Positions 1 to 6,186 of a stretch of 8,591 nucleotides of DNA are shown here, piece by piece; the stretch's first letter is position 1; each line of letters begins with the position of its first letter. A model generated the notes under the pieces. It did no database searches. It was not told where the DNA came from and saw only the letters and a list, made by a program, of their open reading frames with translations. The stretch is from Nitrososphaeraceae archaeon. Lineage in GTDB: Archaea > Thermoproteota > Nitrososphaeria > Nitrososphaerales > Nitrososphaeraceae. A program made the translations under genes and the position numbers. Where the stretch lies: contig JANWJI010000114.1 of the NCBI GenBank assembly GCA_025449515.1, forward strand, positions 1-8,591. Reading direction: 5' to 3'.

Positions 1-183
1 GCTGCGTGTCCTAGGTCACTCCATCTGTGAAAATGGAACGAGTATTGAAACTCAATTCGCCAGGAAGGAGATGATAGAACGCCAACCTTGTAATGAATGC
101 CTTTGTTGGATCCAAGCATAGATACTCTCTACCGTTAGACTTTTGACTATCCGAAACCCGAATCGATACCAGAAGGTATAGGA
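1..183. other. Unassigned left edge of window
   Basis: No gene can be assigned here. A hand count gives 81 G+C in the first 180 bases (45%), higher than the efflux genes that follow. One plus-strand frame is open from base 2 to a TAG at 119-121 and could be the last 39 codons of a gene entering from the left. However, two minus-strand frames are also open over much of the same stretch, so openness alone is not evidence. The peptide ends with a Cys-rich NECLCW segment that I do not recognise. A 5-bp inverted repeat (ATACC/GGTAT, 166-179) lies just before the next ATG but is too short to interpret. Confidence 0.3.
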
Positions 184-405
184 ATGGATCGAGAGAAATT
201 AATTGATATAGTAGATAGCATTAAGTCGTCTACCGGTAAGGATTCAAAAAACATGAGCAAACATTCAGAGATCAAAATGAAATCTCACATGTGGCGTTTC
301 CCAGAAAAACTGTTACTTCTAAATGGGGTTATTATATCTCTTAACGGTCGGCCTGAAATTTACAGAAATATTTGGCATGACCATTGTGATTCGCTAAATA
401 TTTAA
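184..405 (+). CDS. Small hypothetical protein, doubtful
   Basis: This is a 73-residue reading frame starting with ATG. I do not recognise the product. It is basic in the first half, with a short hydrophobic patch near residues 43-52 (LLLLNGVIIS), and has no signal peptide, clear membrane span or metal motif. No TATA box is visible at the distance expected for a leaderless start. It ends at a TAA that overlaps the TTTAAATA promoter-like element of the following MarR gene and lies in the same frame as that gene. It could be a real small gene, a fragment of a decayed gene or a chance frame; I lean slightly against a functional gene. Confidence 0.25.
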   Translation: MDREKLIDIVDSIKSSTGKDSKNMSKHSEIKMKSHMWRFPEKLLLLNGVIISLNGRPEIYRNIWHDHCDSLNI

Positions 406-435
406 ATACTATTAATTAGCATACTATTAATTAGG
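401..435 (+). promoter_or_regulatory. Promoter and candidate tandem operator of the marR-MFS operon
   Basis: A TATA-like TTTAAATA lies at 401-408. It predicts a transcription start near 430, about 22-28 bases before the ATGs at 452 and 458. A 15-base direct repeat follows at once: ATACTATTAATTAGC at 406-420 and ATACTATTAATTAGG at 421-435, identical in 14 of 15 positions. Each copy contains the near-palindrome CTATTAATTAG. Two such sites between the TATA box and the transcription start suit autorepression by the MarR protein encoded just downstream. The repeat is direct observation; the operator role is inference. Confidence 0.5.
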
Positions 436-573
436 TATAAGATACAAAAGTATGATTATGAAAATAATATAGGATTTGTAGTTAACAGGACAGCGAGGGC
501 CTTTGTCAAGGCTTTTGATACAGAATTACGTGACAAAGTAGGTATTACTTTTGGTCAATGGAAGGTTATTGTA

Positions 574-1023
574 ATGCTTGTGAATCAAAACGATTTAACT
601 CAAAAAGAGATTGCTGATAGACTAGGATTAGAGGGTCCAACTCTTATTCCAATTATAGATAAAATGGAAAAGGATGGAGTAGTAAAAAGAAAGGTAGATG
701 CAGGTGACAGAAGGAATAATAGAATTTACCGTACAGAAAAAGCAGATGCATTATGGGATAGAATGCTAGAATGTTCGTTTAGAATAAGGCAAATTTCTGT
801 TAAAGATATACCAGAACAGAATATCGTTATCATGAGGGATGTCTTAGACAAGATATGGCAAAACTTAAGGATTGAATTTGATGTTGGTTGTACTATTGTC
901 GATCCTAATAGTAATACAATAATAGCTCAAAGTCAAAATATTAATACCAATACTTCTGATAACACTAGTGCCGCTACAGCGACTAGTGCGTTAATGCCCA
1001 CAAGAACAAAGACGAAAAAGTAG
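574..1023 (+). CDS. MarR-family winged-helix transcriptional regulator, start disrupted
   Basis: This is a DNA-binding regulator, probably of the efflux genes downstream. The first standard start in frame is the ATG at 574 (149 residues), but homology-like sequence continues upstream in the same frame to about 454 (YENNIGFVVNRTARAF, then ELRDKVGITFGQWKV). That is the usual dimerisation helix of archaeal MarR proteins, so 574 would be a truncated start. From 574, the recognition-helix region is about residues 8-33 (LTQKEIADRLGLEGPTL) and the wing carries the MarR hallmark D42-x-x-D45-R46-R47. The C-terminal 40 residues are a Ser/Thr/Asn-rich tail with a basic end, longer than usual. No ATG, GTG or TTG exists in frame between the stop at 403-405 and 574. 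One extra A in the run at 461-464 would restore ATG AAA AAT AAT ATA GGA from 458. The gene ends 19 bases before the MFS gene, suggesting one operon. Confidence 0.85.
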   Translation: MLVNQNDLTQKEIADRLGLEGPTLIPIIDKMEKDGVVKRKVDAGDRRNNRIYRTEKADALWDRMLECSFRIRQISVKDIPEQNIVIMRDVLDKIWQNLRIEFDVGCTIVDPNSNTIIAQSQNINTNTSDNTSAATATSALMPTRTKTKK

Positions 1024-1042
1024 TAAAAGAAAGGTTCTTAAA

Positions 1043-2732
1043 ATGAAGCCATCATCTCACAAAAATAGGAATGACTCTAATACTAATTATGGTAATAATC
1101 GTAATTCCTATTCTAATTCATATGCCTCATCCCAAACTAATTTTGTAATGATTCCTACTTCCGCATGGAAAGTACTAGCTATACTAAGCTGCATTGCAAC
1201 TTTGGTAATGTATGCAGAAACTATGTTGATTCCTGCTATTCCAGACCTTATCAAAGACTTTCATGTATCTTACAGTATGTCTTCTTGGATCCTTACAGCA
1301 TATCTCGTGTCAGGTGCCGTTATGACACCGATAGCTGGTAAGTTATCAGATATCTACGGAAGAAAGAAAATTCTATTGATCATAATGGTAATTTATGCTG
1401 TTGGAGTTTCTTTGTCAGCATTTGCCATAAACATATACCTTATGATAATGGCTAGGGCAATCCAAGGAATAGGAATGTCAATGTTTCCTATTGCTTTTGG
1501 TATAGTAAGAGATGTATTTCCAAGAGAAAAAATTTCTATTGGCCAGGGAGTCATAACTTCCATGTTTGCATCTGGTGCGGTTATTGGATTAGCTGTAGGA
1601 GGAATCATAATTCAAAACTACGGGTGGAGAAGTACGTTCTTTACAATCATACCCATTGCAATTGCTCTTCTTTTAATAATAAGGCGATTTATTAATGTGG
1701 ATGACGGAGAACAGCAGCTACAAGAACAAGAACAAGAACCTCTACAGAAACACTCCAAAATCGTAGAAAATAACAACAATAATAATAACAAAAACAATAA
1801 CAATAATCTTGATGAAGGAATAAAGAACAAAAATAAAGAGATCAGTGGTAAAAAACATGCAAATCAAATTGATGTAAAATGTGCTAGTACTTTAGCTGCT
1901 ACAATAACCTTATTCCTGCTAGTATTAACGTTTATCGAAACAACTGGCGGGAGTACAATTGTTACTAACATGGCTAATAATAATAATAGTTCTAATTCTT
2001 CAACCATATTGATACCTTTTCTTATCATTTGTGGAATTATTTCATTCGCACTGTTTGTAATAGTCGAAAGACGTTCTAAATATCCACTGGTAGACTTTAG
2101 ATTAATGCTCAACAAGGCAATCCTTCCTGCTAATTTGATCATTATGCTAGTTGGACTATCTATGTTTATGGTCTTTCAGACAATACCAATCCTAGTAAGG
2201 ATTTGGCGAAGATGCAATCAGTACAGGAAAAGTACAGTTGCCTTTTGCCGTAGTGCTATTGATATTCGGTCCAACTTCTGGATTTATAGTATCGAAATTA
2301 GGCTCATTAAAACCAATAATACTTGGTAATTGCATAACTGCAGCAGCTTTTATTGGTTTACTTGTGTTCCATTCCACAGAGTTATTAGTTTCAACTAACC
2401 TTGCGATACTATCAACAGGATTATCTTTGACTAGTGTTGGAGCTATGAATGTAATTATCTTGTCTACACCAAGACAATTTAGTGGTATATCTTTGGGTAT
2501 GAGTACTCTTATGAGAATTATTGGTGCTGCAATAGGCCCAGCATTGGCAGGAATGTATATGCAAACACATCAATCATTACTAAATATCCATGGAATTGCG
2601 CAATATTTCCCATCGGCAGATTCATTTAACCTAATATTTCTCTCTGCAGTTGTACTCTCAGTCGTCTCAATAGTGTTAGCAGTAATACTAAGGCAAAGAG
2701 TCGTAAAAATGGCCATACCGAATTTGGCATAG
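1043..2732 (+). pseudogene. MFS drug exporter, DHA2 (14-TM, EmrB/QacA) type, frameshifted
   Basis: This is an inner-membrane proton-coupled multidrug exporter by family. The first frame (1043-2329) gives a Ser/Asn-rich cytoplasmic N-terminus (residues 1-37), TM1 (about 44-66), motif A GKLSDIYGRK at 99-108, and a motif C-like stretch with GLAVGG around 182-187. A long polar central loop (about 218-275) is followed by further TM helices up to QTIPILVR at 379-386. There the frame is lost. GFGEDAISTGK and the last transmembrane helices continue in the next frame, open from 2199 to TAG 2730-2732, including the family-like RQFSGISLGMSTLMRIIGAAIGP. Residues after 386 in the first frame are out-of-frame. 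DHA2 proteins usually have several residues between LVR and GFG, so a deletion of 3n+2 bases is more likely than one extra base. A separate start at TTG 2238 could make only the last TM helices. A weak purine-rich GAAAGGT lies at 1029-1035 before the start. Confidence 0.85.
1769..1807 (+). repeat. Asparagine-codon repeat in the MFS central loop
   Basis: Thirteen codons (residues 243-255 of the MFS protein), all AAC or AAT except one AAA, encode seven Asn, a Lys and five Asn. It follows a Gln/Glu repeat (QQLQEQEQEQ, about 224-232) and lies in the cytoplasmic loop between TM helices of the two halves of the transporter. A second Asn/Ser run (ANNNNSSNSS, residues 311-320) lies in an outer loop. 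AAY repeats of this kind expand by slippage, here in multiples of three and so without breaking the frame. Confidence 0.75.
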
Positions 2733-2772
2733 GAGAGTCAAGCATCAGCAACAATATGATCTGGTACGTTGG

Positions 2773-4176
2773 TTGGTGATAAGGTTGGGCATTAAAGAAG
2801 ATACACTCAAAAATGAGGATGATAAATCGACAGCAAAACTAGAAAAAGGATCTTCAGGTGCTGTTTCTACTCAGAAAAAGAAACAGGAACAACAAAAGAA
2901 GACGCATTATCATAGCAACTTCAAACAAATATTCATACTATCATTTGATGCCCTTAGGGAAAGAAAAGCCAGATCAATTCTGACAATATTAATGGTCGTT
3001 GTGGGTGGTGGATTAATGATTGCACTTAATGGAATGAGTGCAGGTGTAGCGAGTCTTATTAACAAACAATTAAGTATTTTGGCACCCAACGTATTGTTTG
3101 TCAGTCCCGGCCAAATTAATTTTCGTGGATGACCTTCACCACCATCTACTTTAATTTTTAATTCTGAGGTAGTAAATAGAATAAAATCCCTTCCGTATGT
3201 TCAGGAGATCATCCCTTCATATCAAGGTCAGTTTGAGCTCAATGCCCAAGGAAATATATTAACTACTCCTGTCCTTGCAATGGACCCGTCGAAACTTCAT
3301 TTGATTAGTCCATCATTGGAGCTAGTACCTGGTTCGTTAATACAAGAAAACAATCCATCAGGCATGATTGTGGGTGATACTATAGCAAATCCCCCGGGAA
3401 AGACAGGCTTTGTTATGGTTGGCCAGAATATCAAGGCAACATATTCCTTTGCAGACCCTACAACAGGAAAGCTGCAACACCAGTCTCGAAGTTTTGTGAT
3501 AAGCGCAATAATGGAACCTACAGGCAATACTTACATTGATAGGTCAATTATAATCAATTTACCAACTGGCAATTCATTATTTAAAAAAGGAGGAAAATAT
3601 GATCAAATGGCAGTAATTGCACTTTCTGGCGATTATGTTAATGCCGTTCAACAGGAAATCACTAGTCTATATGGAAGTAACAATATTGGAGTCACTACTC
3701 CCAAAGCTATAATTAAAACAATACAGGGAGCTCAGGGAGGAAGTAGTTCATTTCAAACAGGTATAGCATTTATCGCATTACTTGTAGGAGCTGTAGGCAT
3801 TATTACTACTTTATACACATCGATTAATGAGCGCATAAAAGAAATTGGAACTATGAAGGCTATTGGTGCAAAAAGTAGGTTCATTCTTGCTCTGTTTCTA
3901 AGCGAGGCTTTAATCATTGGCCTATTAGGCTCAACACTAGGATTATTTACAGGTATTGCAGGTGCTTACATACTAACATCTGGTGTGTTTGGGGCAGAAG
4001 GCGGCGGAGGAGGATCACCAGGATCAGGATCAGCAGCCACTCATTTTGCTCCTATCTTTCTACCGAATGATCTCTTGAGTGTATGGTTTCTTTCCCTTTC
4101 TTTAAGCTTGGTAGCAGGAGTCTATCCTGCCTGGAAGGCATCTCGTCTTTCGCCCCTAGAAGCACTTAGAAGATAA
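2773..4176 (+). pseudogene. ABC transporter permease, MacB/FtsX type, with in-frame TGA
   Basis: This is a membrane permease of the MacB/LolC/FtsX superfamily, which works with a separate ABC ATPase to move lipids, peptides or drugs or to drive extracytoplasmic changes. Reading from TTG 2773 (GTG 2776 is an alternative), a basic Lys/Gln-rich cytoplasmic tail (residues 1-50) leads into DALRERKARSILTILMVV, the typical TM1 entry, with TM1 at about 69-88. The outer domain follows, then three C-terminal TM helices. The FtsX signature NERIKEIGTMKAIGAKSRF lies between the first two of these, and the protein ends WKASRLSPLEALRR. TGA at 3130-3132 (codon 120) interrupts it just after SPGQINFRG. The same frame continues as PSPPSTLIFNSEVVNRIKSL without any shift, so this is a single nonsense codon; the next ATG is at 3280 (codon 170). 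A Gly/Ser-rich insert lies before the last TM. No ATPase gene is adjacent. It starts 40 bases after the MFS stop and is probably cotranscribed. Confidence 0.85.
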
Positions 4177-4336
4177 CCTTTTGTAATAAGTGTTGTTAGC
4201 AGAAATGAAATGAAATGAATAATGAACGAAATTACTATTACTCTTCTAGTCCTATTGAAGGAATATGACAGGAATTCTTATGACTCATTATATGGATTTA
4301 TCATGATGGAATGAAGGAAGTCAAATTAGTTATAAA
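4177..4336. other. Intergenic region after the efflux cluster
   Basis: No gene was found between the permease stop and the kinase remnant. It contains short simple repeats: three GAAAT units around 4203-4218 and repeated TTAG/GTTAG words around 4327-4360. These may be slippage products. No stem-loop terminator is evident. Confidence 0.4.
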
Positions 4337-4500
4337 TTAGTTAGTTGGCTGGTTAGCTATAAGCAAACTAAACCCAAAGGTAGCATCTTTACCATCAGCA
4401 TTATTTTCTGCCCACATTCTACCTTCGTGAGCTTCAATCATACTCAAATATACAAACCTAAACACATCCCATGTTCTGATTTAGTCACAATATTGGTTGA
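4337..4500 (-). pseudogene. Remnant of a sensor histidine kinase (C-terminal ATPase domain)
   Basis: Read on the minus strand, 4500-4447 gives ...VTKSEHGMCLGLYI. This matches the end of the ATP lid and the G2 box (GxGLGLYI) of a HATPase_c domain, with Cys in place of the second Gly. After a frameshift at 4446-4445 it continues from 4444 as SMIEAHEGRMWAENNADGKDATFGFSLLI and stops at 4337-4339. EAHxGRxWAEN followed by GxGATFxFSL is the classic C-terminal end of histidine kinases. Upstream of about 4500 the similarity fades and the H-box, N-box and sensor region are missing, so this is a truncated, frameshifted leftover and not a working gene. I am confident about the family and less so about the exact upper boundary. 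Confidence 0.75.
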
Positions 4501-4541
4501 TTGAATTTTATTATGGTATTAGGATTAGTATGTGAAAATCA

Positions 4542-5447
4542 ATGACTATAAACCCATGGCCTGAGCTGCCGTTAGCAGAGTGGAAAGACACCCTTGCTAC
4601 TCTGCATATGTGGACCCAAATCGTAGGCAAGATTCGGCTCGCACTCACACCGCTCGAGAACCATTGGTGGAATGTTCCTCTTTACGTCACGCCTCGTGGG
4701 CTCACGACATCTGCAATACCCTACGGGGATCGACTCTTTCAAATAAACTTTGATTTCATCTCTCACTTACTGCTCATGGAAACAACTGACGGTTCTGTCA
4801 AGACATTCGCTCTACGACCGTGCTCAGTAGCTGAGTTTTATAAAGAAATGATGACGGCCTTAGGATCCCTTGGGATGCCTGTAACTATCTGGACTACGCC
4901 AGTAGAAGTGCAGGATCGGACCCCATTCGAGGAGGATCAAAAACATGCGGCCTATGATCCAGAATATGCGCAACGAGTCTGGCGCATTTTGGTGCAATCC
5001 GACAGAGTACTGACAAAGTTTCGTTCCAGGTTCATCGGTAAGGTGAGCCCAATACATTTTTTCTGGGGAGCCTTTGATATGGCAGTCACTCGATTTTCTG
5101 GACGTCCAGCGCCTAAGCATCCGGGCGTACCAAACTGCGGCCTTTTTGTGATGCAGGAAGCCTATTCGCATGAATTGAGTAGTTGCGGTTTCTGGCCTGG
5201 CGGTGGTCTGGTCGATGAACCAGCGTTCTATGCATATGCCTATCCAGAGCCTCAGGGCTTTAAAGACTATCCAATCCAACCGCCTAAGGCGTTTTACCAT
5301 TCAGGGATAAGCGAGTTCCTGTTGCCCTACAATGTGGTCCGAACCTCGGATTCACCTGATGAGGTCTTGCTGTCGTTCCTACAAAGTACTTACGAGGCGG
5401 CCGCGACGTGTGCTAAGTGGGATCGGCGTGCATTAGAGCGTCAATAA
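4542..5447 (+). CDS. DUF5996 family protein, probably horizontally acquired
   Basis: This intact 301-residue protein, about full length for the family, I recognise as DUF5996, whose function is unknown. The N-terminal hallmark is WPELPLAEWKDTLATLHMWTQIVGKIRLAL (residues 6-35), followed by NHWWNVPLYVTPRGLTTSAIP (40-60) and FQINFDFISHLL (66-77). The second half has SPIHFFWGAFDMAVTRFSGR (169-188), then EAYSHELSSCGFWPGG (206-221) and EPAFYAYAYPEPQGF (226-240). Conserved His and Trp residues (H41, H172, H210, W175, W218) could form a ligand or metal site, but this is unproven. There is no signal peptide or membrane span, so it is likely cytosolic. Four 60-base stretches of this gene gave 128 G+C of 240 (53%), against 95 of 240 (40%) for four stretches of the efflux genes. 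With its bacterial-type sequence this suggests transfer. ATG 4542 directly precedes the conserved NPWPELP start; a TATA-like TTTTATTAT about 4505-4514 could give a near-leaderless transcript. Confidence 0.85.
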   Translation: MTINPWPELPLAEWKDTLATLHMWTQIVGKIRLALTPLENHWWNVPLYVTPRGLTTSAIPYGDRLFQINFDFISHLLLMETTDGSVKTFALRPCSVAEFYKEMMTALGSLGMPVTIWTTPVEVQDRTPFEEDQKHAAYDPEYAQRVWRILVQSDRVLTKFRSRFIGKVSPIHFFWGAFDMAVTRFSGRPAPKHPGVPNCGLFVMQEAYSHELSSCGFWPGGGLVDEPAFYAYAYPEPQGFKDYPIQPPKAFYHSGISEFLLPYNVVRTSDSPDEVLLSFLQSTYEAAATCAKWDRRALERQ

Positions 5448-5747
5448 GTATTACACTGGAAGCAATGATCATCCTCATTTCTGCTGAATCCAGGATAATT
5501 ATAGCCTAAGATGGTGGGGAAGTTAATTTACTTAAGACTGTAAGTTTTAGAGATTGATTTATGGTTAAATGATTCATGGCTGAGCTAGTTGTTTTGTTTG
5601 GAAGAAATATTAGTAATTGACTCGAATATCACAATAGGAGAGTTACTGCATTTCGAATATCTAAGAAAAGATTTTGAAACATATTAAAAAATTAAAGCTA
5701 TTTTTAAAACAACTATAATTTGGTATGCTTGATATCTTGACGGATAC
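5448..5747. other. Intergenic region after the DUF5996 gene
   Basis: This is AT-rich sequence without a complete gene. The only coding-like trace is the possible receiver-domain fragment at 5589-5687, listed separately. Short T runs (for example 5700-5705, TTTTT after CTA) could serve as an archaeal intrinsic terminator for the plus strand, but no stem precedes them. The G+C drop directly after 5447 marks the right edge of the foreign-looking segment. Confidence 0.4.
5589..5687 (+). pseudogene. Possible response-regulator receiver-domain remnant
   Basis: A 32-codon frame (TTG 5589 to TAA 5685-5687) reads EEILVIDSNITIGELLHFEYLRKDFETY. It resembles the first strand and helix of a CheY-like receiver domain: ILVID with an acidic position, the I-x-x-LL pattern of helix 1, and a FE(T/V) second-strand start. 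The second acidic residue of the usual DD pair is Ser here and nothing after residue 32 continues the domain. It is either an eroded gene start or a chance resemblance. The histidine kinase remnant about 1.1 kb upstream makes a decayed two-component locus more plausible. Confidence 0.3.
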
Positions 5748-5960
5748 TTAGTCCCTCTCAAATTTGATAGATATCGTATTTTCGTTACAATTAACATGAA
5801 CTCTTACTGATTGCAGTAAACCCATAAGATTCATGATATTACGACTAAAGAAAAAAGAGAAATTTTCTCCCAAGCTACGTCTAATTATGATAGAAATGTT
5901 ATTGTTATTATTATCATCTGGTATTATTCTTGCATCGGAACCAATTAGCACTTCGTACAT
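5748..5960 (-). CDS. Hypothetical protein, probably the C-terminal half of a frameshifted gene
   Basis: This 70-residue frame reads MYEVLIGSDARIIPDD, then five Asn, then a mixed hydrophobic/basic segment ending SVRVHVNCNENTISIKFERD. I do not recognise the family. Its ATG lies 47 bases inside the preceding minus-strand gene in another frame, an unusually long overlap for two real genes. If one base of the T run at 5960-5963 is removed, the upstream frame reads ...DTALYRIEE straight into MYEVLIGSDARII, giving one protein of about 137 residues. I favour a single gene over two overlapping ones. The Asn run is the same kind of low-complexity feature as in the MFS protein. Confidence 0.5.
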   Translation of the reverse strand: MYEVLIGSDARIIPDDNNNNNISIIIRRSLGENFSFFFSRNIMNLMGLLQSVRVHVNCNENTISIKFERD

Positions 5961-6162
5961 TTTCTTCTATTCTATACAATGCTGTATCTATATAGTCATT
6001 AGTAATCAATGAGGGTACGTTAATACAACATGATTTAGGAATTATCGAATTTATTTTATTCAGAATACGAAGCTTCTTATCCACATTCTCTTCAACATAG
6101 CAATCTTCAACCAGTTTTGCAATTATGCCATAATCTTGTATTGTTGAGTTCCCTGTAGTCAT
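5914..6162 (-). CDS. Hypothetical protein, probably the N-terminal part of the same frameshifted gene
   Basis: From ATG 6162 the frame encodes MTTGNSTIQDYGIIAKLVEDCYVEENV and continues with a Lys/Ile-rich helical stretch, a CC pair at residues 45-46, and DYIDTALYRIEE at 56-67. The 15 residues after that (ENVRSANWFRCKNNTR region) look out of frame. I do not recognise the family; there is no signal peptide or membrane span. It starts 24 bases after the stop of the zinc-knuckle gene on the same strand, with an AGGAG-like sequence in that gap, so the two are likely one transcript from the promoter near 6423. It probably continues into the frame at 5748-5960. Confidence 0.55.
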   Translation of the reverse strand: MTTGNSTIQDYGIIAKLVEDCYVEENVDKKLRILNKINSIIPKSCCINVPSLITNDYIDTALYRIEENVRSANWFRCKNNTR

Positions 6163-6186
6163 TTTTTATTATCTTCTCCTATTCAC

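Noticed and set aside
2..121. Plus-strand frame entering from the left edge and ending with TAG at 119-121
   Set aside because: Two minus-strand frames are equally open across the same bases and no peptide is recognisable, so there is no basis for choosing one.
166..179. ATACC-AGAA-GGTAT inverted repeat before ATG 184
   Set aside because: Arms of only five bases and no supporting promoter or conserved gene; likely chance.
1393..2142. Minus-strand open frames opposite the MFS gene (1393-1608, 1618-1830, 1864-2142)
   Set aside because: They lie opposite clear MFS coding sequence. Their Leu/Cys-rich repeats simply reflect the Asn and Gln codons on the other strand.
2190..2205. Programmed ribosomal frameshift in the MFS gene
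   Set aside because: No slippery heptamer or downstream pseudoknot is apparent, and the motif spacing suggests missing bases rather than a coded shift.
3130..3132. UGA recoding (selenocysteine or other) in the permease
   Set aside because: No SECIS-like structure or reason for a special residue in this Gly/Pro linker, and as far as I know thaumarchaea do not use selenocysteine.
4860..5300. Minus-strand frame of 146 codons opposite the DUF5996 gene
   Set aside because: The plus-strand DUF5996 protein has continuous family motifs across the same bases; long antisense frames are common in higher-G+C genes.
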